Assembly (NCBI GenBank): GCA_017308575.1
Contig: JAFKEQ010000003.1
Coordinates: 558,001 to 622,000, forward strand
Reading direction: 5' to 3'
DNA from: Afipia sp.
Lineage (GTDB): Bacteria > Pseudomonadota > Alphaproteobacteria > Rhizobiales > Xanthobacteraceae
DNA: 64,000 nt
Under the pieces are notes generated by a model, which saw only the letters and a program-made list of their open reading frames with translations, ran no database searches and was not told the origin of the DNA. Below are positions 1 through 16,557 of this stretch, piece by piece. The first letter of the stretch is position 1. Each line of letters begins with the position of its first letter. The translations under genes were made by a program, and so were the position numbers.

Positions 1-174
1 GAGTTGAGTGAGAATTTCGGCCCGCTCAAGCGCCTTCAGGATATCGGTTGTCCCGTCCGTGCTGTCATTGTCCGCAATGATGAAGTCGGTGAAACCGAGG
101 GCCTGATGCCAAGCGAGCCAGTCAATCAGGTAAGGCGCTTCATTTTTTACGATTGCGCCGAGTGCCAATCTCAT
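1..174 (-). CDS. Glycosyltransferase family 2-like protein, N-terminal part (runs off the left edge)
   Basis: The reverse strand reads from an ATG at 174 without a stop to base 1, giving 58 residues. The peptide begins MRLALGAIVKNEAPYLIDW and continues with a WHQALGF segment, then IIADNDSTDGT. This is the start of a GT-A fold: a beta strand, the KNE turn, and the DNDSTDGT loop that binds the nucleotide sugar. It fits the Pfam-type Glyco_tranf_2_4 group, often found in polysaccharide or surface-glycan loci. Acceptor and sugar cannot be told. It is transcribed away from rplJ. The rest of the gene lies outside the window. Confidence 0.82.
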   Translation of the reverse strand, partial: MRLALGAIVKNEAPYLIDWLAWHQALGFTDFIIADNDSTDGTTDILKALERAEILTQL

Positions 175-545
175 TGTCTAAAATCTTTTGTAAAAAAAAG
201 CCGACGGACTCAAATAATGATCCGGTTATGCCTATATCTTGATCGGTTCCGCGGGAAAAGCCAAAGCACTTATCGGTTTGGTCCGTATCTGGCCCGGAAA
301 ATGCTTTGGGAACCCAAAATTCCCTTGGCAAGGCGTTCCCGAACCGTTAAACAATCCCTTCCGGGCGTGCTGGCTGTCGCTGGCGCGTCCGTGTTCGTTT
401 TCCGAAAATCAAACCAATAGGAGTTCATTCCTCGTCGATCATTCCGCATGGATTGCTGACAAGGAACGAAAGCCATTGTTTTGACGAGGGAAAATGAGCA
501 GGGGCATTTACTGGCGTCAAGCCGGTGAATCTCCATCCTGTCCAA
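175..545. other. Intergenic region between the glycosyltransferase and the rplJ leader
   Basis: No convincing gene here. Bases 175-260 are A+T-rich and probably hold the promoter of the leftward glycosyltransferase. A TTGACG hexamer at 481-486 could be the -35 box of the rplJ operon, but the matching -10 region near 505-510 (CATTTA) is weak. Reading frames across this stretch have no family resemblance. Confidence 0.4.
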
Positions 546-836
546 GACTGCAGGTGCCTTGTCCGAATCCCTTGTGGAAACGGCTTCGCTTAATTCCCTG
601 CACAGACGGGTGAAAACCGGATTTCGTGACCCACCCCCCATTGGGCGGTGGCTGCGGATTTGGTTCGAACCTCGACACCTCGTTCGGTGCCGCAAGGCGG
701 CCGGGCGGGAGGGCAGGCTTCCGAAATGTCGTCGTGCCCGACGTGTTGAGATGAATGTCTCGAGGCTAGCGGGCAGGACGATCGGTGCAACCCGGCGGTT
801 CTGCTCAGGCGGACCGCCAACCGGAAAGAGCTTGCT
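546..836 (+). promoter_or_regulatory. Probable L10 leader (autoregulatory 5' UTR of rplJL-rpoBC)
   Basis: The 5' region of rplJ contains TGCAGG (549-554), which pairs with CCTGCA (597-602), followed at once by AGACGGGTG. That layout resembles the L10 leader RNA, where the L10(L12)4 complex binds a kinked helix and represses translation of rplJ. A second hairpin pairs GGCGGT (794-799) with ACCGCC (813-818), only about 20 bases before the start codon, and could be the element that hides the ribosome site. The distance of over 200 bases from binding site to start also fits the E. coli leader. The assignment rests on position and pairing seen by eye. Confidence 0.55.
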
Positions 837-1355
837 GTGGAACGAGCGGCAAAAAAAGAGGCGGTCGAAGCGCTTAAGGGGACTTTCCAGTCCACCGGCG
901 TTGCGGTCGTTGCTCATTATTCCGGCCTGACCGTTGCCCAGATGCAGACTCTGCGGACGCAGATGAAGCAGGCTGGCGCCTCGGTGAAGGTCTCGAAGAA
1001 CCGTCTCGCCAAAATTGCTCTTGAAGGCACGGATGTTGTTTCCATCGGTTCCCTGCTGAAGGGACCGACCGTGATCGCGACTTCTAGCGATCCGGTAGCA
1101 GCACCCAAGGTCGCCATCGAATTCGCCAAGGCCAACGACAAGTTCGTCATCCTTGGCGGTGCGATGGGAACGACTGTCCTGAATCCCGACGCTGTGAAGG
1201 CGCTTGCCTCGCTGCCGTCGCTTGATGAACTGCGCGCGAAACTCATCGGCCTCATTGTGGCGCCGGCGACGAAGATCGCTCAGCTCTCCACCGCGCCTGC
1301 TGCGAAGCTTGCTCGTGTGGTTCAGGCCTATGCCTCAAAGGGTGAAGCGGCGTGA
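837..1355 (+). CDS. rplJ: 50S ribosomal protein L10
   Basis: A 172-residue protein starting [15 protein letters not shown] and containing [12 protein letters not shown] and [12 protein letters not shown], the conserved L10 core. The C-terminal helix (residues about 135-172, [15 protein letters not shown] onward) is where L7/L12 dimers dock to form the ribosomal stalk. The start is a GTG at 837 preceded by GGAAAGAG (823-830); no in-frame ATG fits the family better. It is the first gene of the rplJ-rplL-rpoB-rpoC operon and probably represses its own translation through the upstream leader. rplK and rplA, usually just upstream, are absent from this position. Confidence 0.97.
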   Translation: MERAAKKEAVEALKGTFQSTGVAVVAHYSGLTVAQMQTLRTQMKQAGASVKVSKNRLAKIALEGTDVVSIGSLLKGPTVIATSSDPVAAPKVAIEFAKANDKFVILGGAMGTTVLNPDAVKALASLPSLDELRAKLIGLIVAPATKIAQLSTAPAAKLARVVQAYASKGEAA

Positions 1356-1406
1356 CGCCATTCCCTATCTCAACTGGTTCGAACTGATACGCTGAAGGAA
1401 ACTAAA

Positions 1407-1787
<381 letters not shown>

Positions 1788-1808
1788 CCACGGGTTACCT
1801 GAGCGAAG

Positions 1809-1879
1809 TCCCCGGAAGCCGAGTGCGATCCGGGGATCGCAGTAAACAGGGAAGCGGCCGGTTCCATCGGGAGCCGGCC
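1809..1879 (+). promoter_or_regulatory. Two hairpins in the 473-base rplL-rpoB spacer
   Basis: The first hairpin pairs TCCCCGG (1809-1815) with CCGGGGA (1830-1836). The second pairs GGCCGGTTCC (1856-1865) with GGAGCCGGCC (1870-1879) across a four-base loop. The second is followed by a pyrimidine-rich TCTCCTC rather than a run of T, so it may be a partial terminator or a processing site. In E. coli the same spacer holds an attenuator and an RNase III site that lower rpoBC expression relative to rplJL. The rest of the spacer (1880-2260) shows no gene. Confidence 0.5.
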
Positions 1880-2260
1880 TCTCCTCACAAGGCGGTGACG
1901 GTTCGGTGAGTGCCCACTCGAATTGCCGCAATGACCGCCCATATAGAGAGAGGCACGAAAGGACGAGCCGCCTTTGAAACCGGGATCGTGTTCAGGGCGG
2001 GGCGTTGGGAGACGAGTGATTTCGGGCTTTTACAGGCCGTAGGTTTTGTTTCTGACGGGCAGGGTGCCACCAGCGCCCCGCGCGTCATTTTGCGTCTCGG
2101 GCGTCGGATTGGATGGTCTGAAGCCGGGATGCCGTGATGCCGGGCAGGTTCGCCCGGGCGATTTGAAATTCAACCCGGAGGGCGGTGCCCATCGCACTCC
2201 GGAAGATGCCGCCAACGGACCCATGTTGGGAAGGTGGGGCGGCGAAAACGAGAGGCCACG

Positions 2261-6391
<4,131 letters not shown>

Positions 6392-6401
6392 TCAAAATTC
6401 C

Positions 6402-6424
6402 ATGCCCGGCTTCATGCCGGGCAT
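6402..6424 (+). repeat. Perfect hairpin in the rpoB-rpoC spacer
   Basis: ATGCCCGGC (6402-6410) pairs exactly with GCCGGGCAT (6416-6424) across a TTCAT loop. It starts 11 bases after the rpoB stop codon. No T-run follows, so it is unlikely to stop transcription fully. It could be a 3'-end stabiliser or processing site. Its core resembles the arms of the REP-like palindromes elsewhere in the window. Confidence 0.6.
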
Positions 6425-6508
6425 CCGCGTCTTGCTGAACGTCGGCGAGATGCGACCAAGAGGTTTCGAATTTGCTGCCGGTGACGATCGGCACGCGAGG
6501 AGAAGACG

Positions 6509-10708
<4,200 letters not shown>

Positions 10709-10737
10709 TCCGCGGCGCAAAAGCCATCCACGATTTG

Positions 10738-10763
10738 AAAAGGCCGCCGTTGGGCGGCCTTTT
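10738..10763 (+). terminator. Intrinsic terminator after rpoC
   Basis: AAAAGGCCGCC (10738-10748), loop GTTG, then GGCGGCCTTTT (10753-10763). This is an 11-pair GC-rich stem ending in a T-run, 29 bases after the rpoC stop. It ends the rplJL-rpoBC operon. Confidence 0.9.
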
Positions 10764-10852
10764 CTGTTGCGGGACAGTAGCCACCGTCAAAGCGCTCAAG
10801 CAGCCTGTATCGCAAGGCACTCCGCCGTGCCGGAAAATAACGTTATCTGAAA

Positions 10853-10878
10853 GATATACCCCATTTGGGGGATGTATC
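10853..10878. promoter_or_regulatory. Imperfect dyad upstream of the LuxR-type gene
   Basis: CCCC (10859-10862) and GGGG (10867-10870) flank ATTT, and the outer ends GATA (10853-10856) and TATC (10875-10878) are also complementary. The 26-base dyad sits in an otherwise gene-free 423-base gap (10764-11186). It could be an operator or part of a promoter. Nothing in the sequence says which protein binds it. Confidence 0.35.
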
Positions 10879-11051
10879 GGAGCCGGAAGCTCCCCTAAGT
10901 TCTTGGTATTCTGTGACCATCAAAGACAACAAAAGCCGATTCCGGGGCAGGCATTCAAAGAACGAACAGGGATTGTTGGAAGCCATAGGACATGATCGCC
11001 TTGCGGTGATGATTTTGGTGTCCGTGACTTTGGATAAGGGCGAATACCTCC

Positions 11052-11080
11052 AAGACCAGCGCAAGCTGGTCTTTTTTGTT
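11052..11080 (+). terminator. Orphan intrinsic terminator (possible attenuator or sRNA 3' end)
   Basis: AAGACCAGC (11052-11060), loop GCAA, GCTGGTCTT (11065-11073), then TTTTGTTTTG. The stem is perfect and the T-tract is strong on the plus strand. No convincing gene lies between the rpoC terminator (10763) and this point, so it must end a short untranslated transcript. That could be an attenuated leader of the LuxR-type gene starting at 11187, or a small RNA of up to about 200 bases starting near the dyad at 10853-10878. Confidence 0.75.
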
Positions 11081-11186
11081 TTGCGGTCGCAGGAATGGAG
11101 TAGCGTGGCAGGAGTTGATTCAGGTCAGTGCTGCAATTTTTACGTGCTGGCAAAGTACCGCTATCGGCGAGCTCTGAGGCACCTGC

Positions 11187-12302
11187 TTGAGTTCTTTGTT
11201 CAACGAAACGCTGACCGACCGCATCTACGAAGCTGCGGTGGTCCCCGAGCTTTGGCCGGATGTGCTTGCCGAAATGTCCCGTGCTGTCGGTGGGGCAGGC
11301 GGCATCCTGTTCACGACCAATCTCGCGCGGATCAAGTGGGCCACCTCCGCCGACATCAAGGATGTGTTTGAGGAATTCGTGCGCGACGGTTGGGCGGCGA
11401 TCAATCCGCGGCCGGTCCGCCTGGGTGCTCTCGGCTCCGTCGGATTCGTGCAGGATCTCGATGCCTTTACCCTGGAGGAGCTGGACAACGAGCCGGTCTA
11501 CCGGGACTTCTTGCGCAAGCGCGGATTGGGCTGGGCGACCGGGACGATCGTAGAACCGCCGTCCGGGGACTCGATCATCTTTTCCTTCGAGCGCGCTCAT
11601 GACAAGGGGCCGGTCCCGGTCGAGATCGTCCGGCAGTTCGATAGGCTGCGTCCGCATCTGGCGCGGAGCGCGTTGCTGTCCTCGCGGCTTGGTTTCGAAC
11701 GCGCAAAGGCGATGGCTGACGTGCTTCAGTCTCTGGGATTGCCGGGTGCGGTGCTGCGCGGGGCAGGGCGGATTCTGGCGGCCAACGGTGCATTCGAGCG
11801 TCTGATGCCCGCGCTGCTGCAGGAACGTCCCGATCGGCTGCATCTTTGCGATGCGACCGCTGACGGTTTGTTCGACGAAGCACTGGCCCGCGTGACGGAT
11901 GCGCGCGCCGTTGCTGTGGTCAGTTCGATTCCGGTGGCGGCGACGGAAGAGCAGCCGCCGATGATCTTGCATCTGTTGCCGGTGCATGGCGCGGCGCACG
12001 ACATCTTTTCCGGAGCGACATCGCTGCTGGTTGTCACTCCGGTGGATCGCGCCGTGGTGCCGAGCGCGAAGGTGCTGCAGGGGTTGTTCGATCTGACTCC
12101 GGCCGAGGCGCGGGTGGCGAGGGGAATCAGCGAGGCGCAAACCATCGAGTCCCTCGCGCTGGCGGCGGGCGTGTCGGTGGAAACGATCCGAAGCCAGCTC
12201 AAGGCGGTCCTGTCGAAAACCGGCCTATCCCGCCAGCAGGAACTCATCAATCTGCTCGCCGGGAATATGTTACCGTTGAACAACGGGTCTTCTCCGGTCT
12301 GA
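11187..12302 (+). CDS. LuxR-type helix-turn-helix transcriptional regulator
   Basis: 371 residues. The C-terminal 60 residues (LFDLTPAEARVARGI, then IESLALAAGVSVETIRSQLKAVLSKTGLSRQQEL) form a classic LuxR/FixJ-type four-helix DNA-binding domain. The first 300 residues show no receiver-type aspartate pocket and are probably a sensory/PAS-like region, ligand unknown. The chosen start is a TTG at 11187 with GAGG (11176-11179) upstream; a second TTG nine bases later is the alternative. The gene stands alone behind an orphan terminator and a dyad, so it may be conditionally expressed. Its targets could include the following oxidoreductase/exporter genes, but this is only a guess from position. Confidence 0.85.
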   Translation: MSSLFNETLTDRIYEAAVVPELWPDVLAEMSRAVGGAGGILFTTNLARIKWATSADIKDVFEEFVRDGWAAINPRPVRLGALGSVGFVQDLDAFTLEELDNEPVYRDFLRKRGLGWATGTIVEPPSGDSIIFSFERAHDKGPVPVEIVRQFDRLRPHLARSALLSSRLGFERAKAMADVLQSLGLPGAVLRGAGRILAANGAFERLMPALLQERPDRLHLCDATADGLFDEALARVTDARAVAVVSSIPVAATEEQPPMILHLLPVHGAAHDIFSGATSLLVVTPVDRAVVPSAKVLQGLFDLTPAEARVARGISEAQTIESLALAAGVSVETIRSQLKAVLSKTGLSRQQELINLLAGNMLPLNNGSSPV

Positions 12303-12468
12303 GAGCGGCCGGATTTCCCACGGAAAGCCCGTCCTGGGTGCCCAGCGCTTTTTTTCCGGGCCGGATCGTGCTTTGTTCATCTTCCCTTCAGATGAAAAAA
12401 GCATTTGTTTAGGGTGAGTTAGACCGGCTCTGATCCCGAGGGGATCGCCGGCGAGGGCAAAGGACATC

Positions 12469-14523
12469 ATGCTCGATCTGGCGATTGTCGGCGGTGGCCC
12501 AGGCGGGCTGATGAGTGCGTGGTACCTCAAGAAGAAGCTTGGGGCGCTCTGTCGCGTCACCATCTACGAGGCCTCGGACCGTCTTGGCGGTAAGATACTG
12601 ACGAAGACCTTCGACAAGGCTCCGGCCATGTACGAGGCGGGCGTCGCCGAGATTTATGATTACTCCATGACCGGCCCGGACCCGCTGCGGGAACTGATCC
12701 AGCATTTCGGGCTGCAGACCATTCCGATGGATGCCGAGCAGGTCCAGCTCGACGGCGAACTGCTCGACGACGTCCCCGGCATGCGCCGCAAGTACGGCGC
12801 GGAGACGGCCAAGGCCATCGAGGATTTCCGCAAGCTGTGCGCCCGAATGGTGTCGCCGATCGAATATTATGAAGGCGTCGGCGCGCATGATAACGAACAT
12901 CCGTGGGCGCTCCGTAATGCGGAAGACGTTCTTGACGACATTATCGCCGATCCGACCGCCAAGCGTTTCATCAAGGTGATGGCCCGCTCCGACATCGCGA
13001 CCGAAAGCCACAACACCAACGGCCTCAACGCGCTCAAGAACTATGTGATGGATGTGGAGGGCTATATCGGCCTCTATTCGATCCAGAACGGCAATGAGCA
13101 GCTCATCCACAGCCTGCGGAGCGAGATCGACGCCGACATTCACCTGAACCATCGCGTGCTCAAGGTCGGGAAGGCGGATTCCGGCCGCTATGCGATCAAC
13201 ATGATGAACGGCAAGGGCCCGGTCACGCGCGAGCACGATCTGGTTGTGATGTGCCTGCCGCATTCGTGGCTCGCCACCATGCGCTGGGATGGCGAACTGC
13301 TACGCCATTCGATGGTGAAGCACGTCGCGTACTTCGACCGGCCGGCGCACTATCTGCGTGTCTCGATCCTGTTCGACACGCCGTTCTGGGGCAATCAGGT
13401 GCCGGGTGCGTGGTGGATGTCCGAGGCATTCGGCGGCTGCTGCGTCTATGTCGAGGGCGCGCGGCACGATGTCGGCAACCATGGTGTGTTGAACTGGCTA
13501 ATTCCAGGCTCCGATGCGCTGGCTTTCGCCAACCTCAGCGACAAGGAACTGATCGATGCCGCGATCAAGTCGCTGCCGAAGTCGTTCGGCGATGCGCGTG
13601 CGCATTTCGTGGAAGGCAAGATCCATCGCTGGCTGTCGTCGGTGAATGCCATTCCGGGCGGCCTGCCGGTGCGTGACGTGATGACCAATCATCATCCCGA
13701 ACCGCATGAACATCCGGGTCTTGTCGTGGTCGGCGATTATCTGTTCGACTCGACCTTGAACGGCCTGCTGGATTCGTCGGATGCCGCCACCGACATCATT
13801 CTTACGCAGATGATCAAGCTGCGTTATGAGCGCGGCGAGGGCGGCAACGCGCCGTCCGACAAGATCGATCGTGCCTATTTCGACAACTACCGTAACGCCG
13901 GTCCTTATGGCGAGGTCTGGAACCAGTTTACCGACCCTGACTACCTGATGAAGCTCATCAAGATCGTCTGGGGCCGCGCCAAAGGTTACAAGCTGCTGGT
14001 GGCGGGCTCGGCGAGCGGCGAACTGGTCGGCGCGCTACGCGAGCGCGGCATCGATGCCTGGGGCGTCGAGAACAACCGCTATATCCACGGCAAGACGCCG
14101 AAGGCGCTGCGCAAGTACAACAAGTTCGGTTCGCTGGCCAAGCTGCCGTTCAAGGCGGACGAATTCGACTTCGTCTATGAGACGAGCCTGTGTCACATCT
14201 CTGACAAGCAGGTGACACGCGCGATCCGGGAATTGAATCGCGTGGTGAAGACCGGCTTTGTCTTCGGTTCGATCACCAGCGACATGGCCCCGGCGCTGAT
14301 CGACCGCTACGATCTGCTGCGCGGTGTGAAGAAACTGGGCACCTGGTGGGAGTGGTCGGAACTGTTTTTCAGCAACGGCTTCGACCTGTCCATGCATCGC
14401 CGCGACACCACCGATGCGGTATGGGACGCGACGCTGGCTGCGAACAAGGGCCCGGGCGACTGGTACGCCGACGCCGACAGCCTGCGTTACTCGTTCTTTG
14501 ACAAGGTTGCGGACGACGACTAA
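12469..14523 (+). CDS. FAD-dependent oxidoreductase fused to a SAM-dependent methyltransferase-like domain
   Basis: 684 residues with two parts. Residues 1 to about 445 look like a flavin amine-oxidase-type enzyme: the dinucleotide fold GGGPGGL (8-14), the ERLGGK-like DRLGGKI segment near 40, and a late FAD-binding stretch VVGDYLFDSTLNG (Gly-Asp at 422-423). Residues from about 500 to 640 look like a class I methyltransferase: YKLLVAGSASGELVGALRE (from 507) in the position of the SAM-binding loop, WGVENN as the acidic strand end, and FDFVYETSLCHIS from about 566. The glycine-rich loop is unusual (AGSASGE), so methyl-transfer activity is not certain. The ABC exporter gene follows 54 bases later on the same strand. 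The substrate is unknown. The 166-base gap upstream holds a weak stem (CTGG/CCAG near 12334-12345) followed by Ts. Confidence 0.8.
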   Translation: MLDLAIVGGGPGGLMSAWYLKKKLGALCRVTIYEASDRLGGKILTKTFDKAPAMYEAGVAEIYDYSMTGPDPLRELIQHFGLQTIPMDAEQVQLDGELLDDVPGMRRKYGAETAKAIEDFRKLCARMVSPIEYYEGVGAHDNEHPWALRNAEDVLDDIIADPTAKRFIKVMARSDIATESHNTNGLNALKNYVMDVEGYIGLYSIQNGNEQLIHSLRSEIDADIHLNHRVLKVGKADSGRYAINMMNGKGPVTREHDLVVMCLPHSWLATMRWDGELLRHSMVKHVAYFDRPAHYLRVSILFDTPFWGNQVPGAWWMSEAFGGCCVYVEGARHDVGNHGVLNWLIPGSDALAFANLSDKELIDAAIKSLPKSFGDARAHFVEGKIHRWLSSVNAIPGGLPVRDVMTNHHPEPHEHPGLVVVGDYLFDSTLNGLLDSSDAATDIILTQMIKLRYERGEGGNAPSDKIDRAYFDNYRNAGPYGEVWNQFTDPDYLMKLIKIVWGRAKGYKLLVAGSASGELVGALRERGIDAWGVENNRYIHGKTPKALRKYNKFGSLAKLPFKADEFDFVYETSLCHISDKQVTRAIRELNRVVKTGFVFGSITSDMAPALIDRYDLLRGVKKLGTWWEWSELFFSNGFDLSMHRRDTTDAVWDATLAANKGPGDWYADADSLRYSFFDKVADDD

Positions 14524-14577
14524 TCGCTAAAGAGGGGAGCGGCCAATCCGGCCGCCGCGACAGGCGTCGGACATTCG

Positions 14578-16548
14578 ATGGCAAGCAAGCCCGCCAATCC
14601 GGACATCAGCAAGACGACGTCGGGCGTTCCGGCTGACGACGAGGCTGCGCGTCTTGCCGCAGGGCTGGCCGATATGCCCGCGCCGCCGGACCCTGATGAC
14701 ATCGACGACGACGATGACGACGAGGACCTCGTCGCCTACACCGCCAGTGAGGCAGCGGGCGCGTTCGCGACCATCTGGCGGTTCACCGCCCAGCATCTGA
14801 AAAACTACAAGGGCGCGGCCACCTTCGTCGCGATCGGCCTTTTCATCGAGACGTTGTTCAACGTCATCATGCCGCTCAGCCTGAAGTATCTGATCGACGA
14901 TGCGCTCGGCGAAGAAGATTTTCAGGCGCTCTATACCATCCTCGGTGTGCTGGCTGTGGCGGGCATCATCACGTCGCTGGTCGCGGTCTGGTACGAACGC
15001 TGGGACGCGCGCCTGTCGGCTTCCATCATCTCCGATGTGCGGTCGCGCCTGTTCGACCACGTCCAGAATCTGCCGGCGGCGTTTTTCGGCCGCACCAAGC
15101 GCGGCGAAATCCTGTCGCGCTTTTCCGTGGATATGGCCGGCTACGAATCCTCGGTCAAGCATGTCGCCAACAGTGCCGCTTTGCCGTTCCTCGAACTGAT
15201 CGCGGGCATCGGCCTGATGATCTGGCTGAACTGGCAACTCGCTGCCGTTGCGCTGCTGATCTTCCCGATCACGCTGATCGGCCCGCGCATCCTGACGCCG
15301 AAAGCAGTGCAGGCGAATTACGAGCAGAAGGTCAACGAGGCCGCGATTCTCGGCGTAGTGCAGGAAAACATCGCCGCGCAGATGGTGGTGAAGGCGTTCG
15401 GCCTGCAGCGCAAGGCGTTCGGCTGGTTCACCTTCCGCAACAACGCGGCGCGCCGCTCGATGGCGGACGCCACGTTCCTTTCCACGATGGTGGAACGGAC
15501 CGTCACCATTTCGGTGCTGCTGCTGCACCTGATCGTGCTGGCGATCGGCGCGTATCTTGCGACCATCGGCAAGATTTCCATCGGCACCTTCGTGACCTTC
15601 GAGAGCGCGTTCTGGGAGATCTCCTATAACATCGCGCATCTGATGCACTTCATTCCTGTGGCGATCACGGCGTCGGCCGCCGTGCGCCACATGGAGGAAC
15701 TGCTGGACGAGCCGACCCGCGGTGCAGACCGCCCCGGCGCGCCCGACCTGCCGCGCATCACTGACAACATCACGTTCGACCGTGTCGTCTTCAAATACGA
15801 GGGAAGCGACACGGCGGTGCTCGACGGGCTGACGCTCAAGCTCGGCGTCGGCAAGAACATCGCCATCGTCGGGCCGAGCGGTTCAGGCAAGAGCACGCTG
15901 CTCAACCTGATCCTGCGCCTGTATGTACCGAACGAAGGACGGGTGACCATCGACGGCGTCGATGTTCGCAAGGTGACGCGCGACTCCCTGCGCAAGAGCA
16001 TGGCGGTGGTGTTCCAGGAGAACATGCTGTTCAACATGTCGATCCGCGAGAACATCCGCCTCGGCAAGGAAGGCGCGACGGACGCGGAGGTCGAGGAGGC
16101 GGCGAAGAAGGCCGAAATCCATCGCCACATCATGACCCTGCCGCAGAAATACGACACGCTGGTGGGCGAGCGCGGCGACACCCTATCCGGCGGCCAGCGC
16201 CAGCGCATCGCGATCGCGCGCGCCATTGTGCGCAATCCGTCGGTGCTGTTGCTGGACGAAGCGACATCGGCGCTCGATCAGACCACGGAAGCGGCGATCA
16301 ACCGCACGCTGCTCAAGGTCGCCAAGGGCCGCACCATGATCTTCTCGACCCACCGGCTGACATCGGTGGTGGACATGGACGAGATCATCGTCATCAGCCA
16401 TGGTCAGGCGATCGAGCGCGGTTCTCATGCCGAACTGCTGGCGGCGAACGGCGTGTATCGCAAGCTGTGGGACGACCAGCTTCACAAGTCGTATCAGTCC
16501 GCCGAGGACGATGATGACGACGATGAGGATGACGACGACGACGAGTAA
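14578..16548 (+). CDS. ABC exporter, fused membrane and ATPase domains, with poly-Asp tails
   Basis: 656 residues. Residues 70-345 hold about six hydrophobic segments of a type-1 exporter membrane domain (for example FVAIGLFIETLFNVIM and LLLHLIVLAIGAYLATI). The ATPase follows: Walker A GPSGSGKST (432-440), signature LSGGQ (536-540), Walker B VLLLDEATS (from 556), and a switch histidine in FSTHRL. It works as a dimer in the inner membrane and probably exports a lipid or hydrophobic small molecule. Both ends are acidic: DDIDDDDDDED near residue 42 and a run of about 14 Asp/Glu at the C-terminus. It is probably cotranscribed with the fusion enzyme before it. Its stop is 9 bases from the stop of the convergent gene. 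Confidence 0.88.
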   Translation: MASKPANPDISKTTSGVPADDEAARLAAGLADMPAPPDPDDIDDDDDDEDLVAYTASEAAGAFATIWRFTAQHLKNYKGAATFVAIGLFIETLFNVIMPLSLKYLIDDALGEEDFQALYTILGVLAVAGIITSLVAVWYERWDARLSASIISDVRSRLFDHVQNLPAAFFGRTKRGEILSRFSVDMAGYESSVKHVANSAALPFLELIAGIGLMIWLNWQLAAVALLIFPITLIGPRILTPKAVQANYEQKVNEAAILGVVQENIAAQMVVKAFGLQRKAFGWFTFRNNAARRSMADATFLSTMVERTVTISVLLLHLIVLAIGAYLATIGKISIGTFVTFESAFWEISYNIAHLMHFIPVAITASAAVRHMEELLDEPTRGADRPGAPDLPRITDNITFDRVVFKYEGSDTAVLDGLTLKLGVGKNIAIVGPSGSGKSTLLNLILRLYVPNEGRVTIDGVDVRKVTRDSLRKSMAVVFQENMLFNMSIRENIRLGKEGATDAEVEEAAKKAEIHRHIMTLPQKYDTLVGERGDTLSGGQRQRIAIARAIVRNPSVLLLDEATSALDQTTEAAINRTLLKVAKGRTMIFSTHRLTSVVDMDEIIVISHGQAIERGSHAELLAANGVYRKLWDDQLHKSYQSAEDDDDDDEDDDDDE

Positions 16549-16557
16549 TCGTCGCCG

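Noticed and set aside
559..930. Plus-strand frame overlapping the rplJ leader
   Set aside because: It crosses into rplJ in another frame and the product (rich in Arg and Gly) matches nothing; the stretch makes better sense as a leader RNA.
10865..11371. Plus-strand frame of 168 codons before and into the LuxR-type gene
   Set aside because: It runs through a strong intrinsic terminator at 11052-11080 and overlaps the real gene in another frame.
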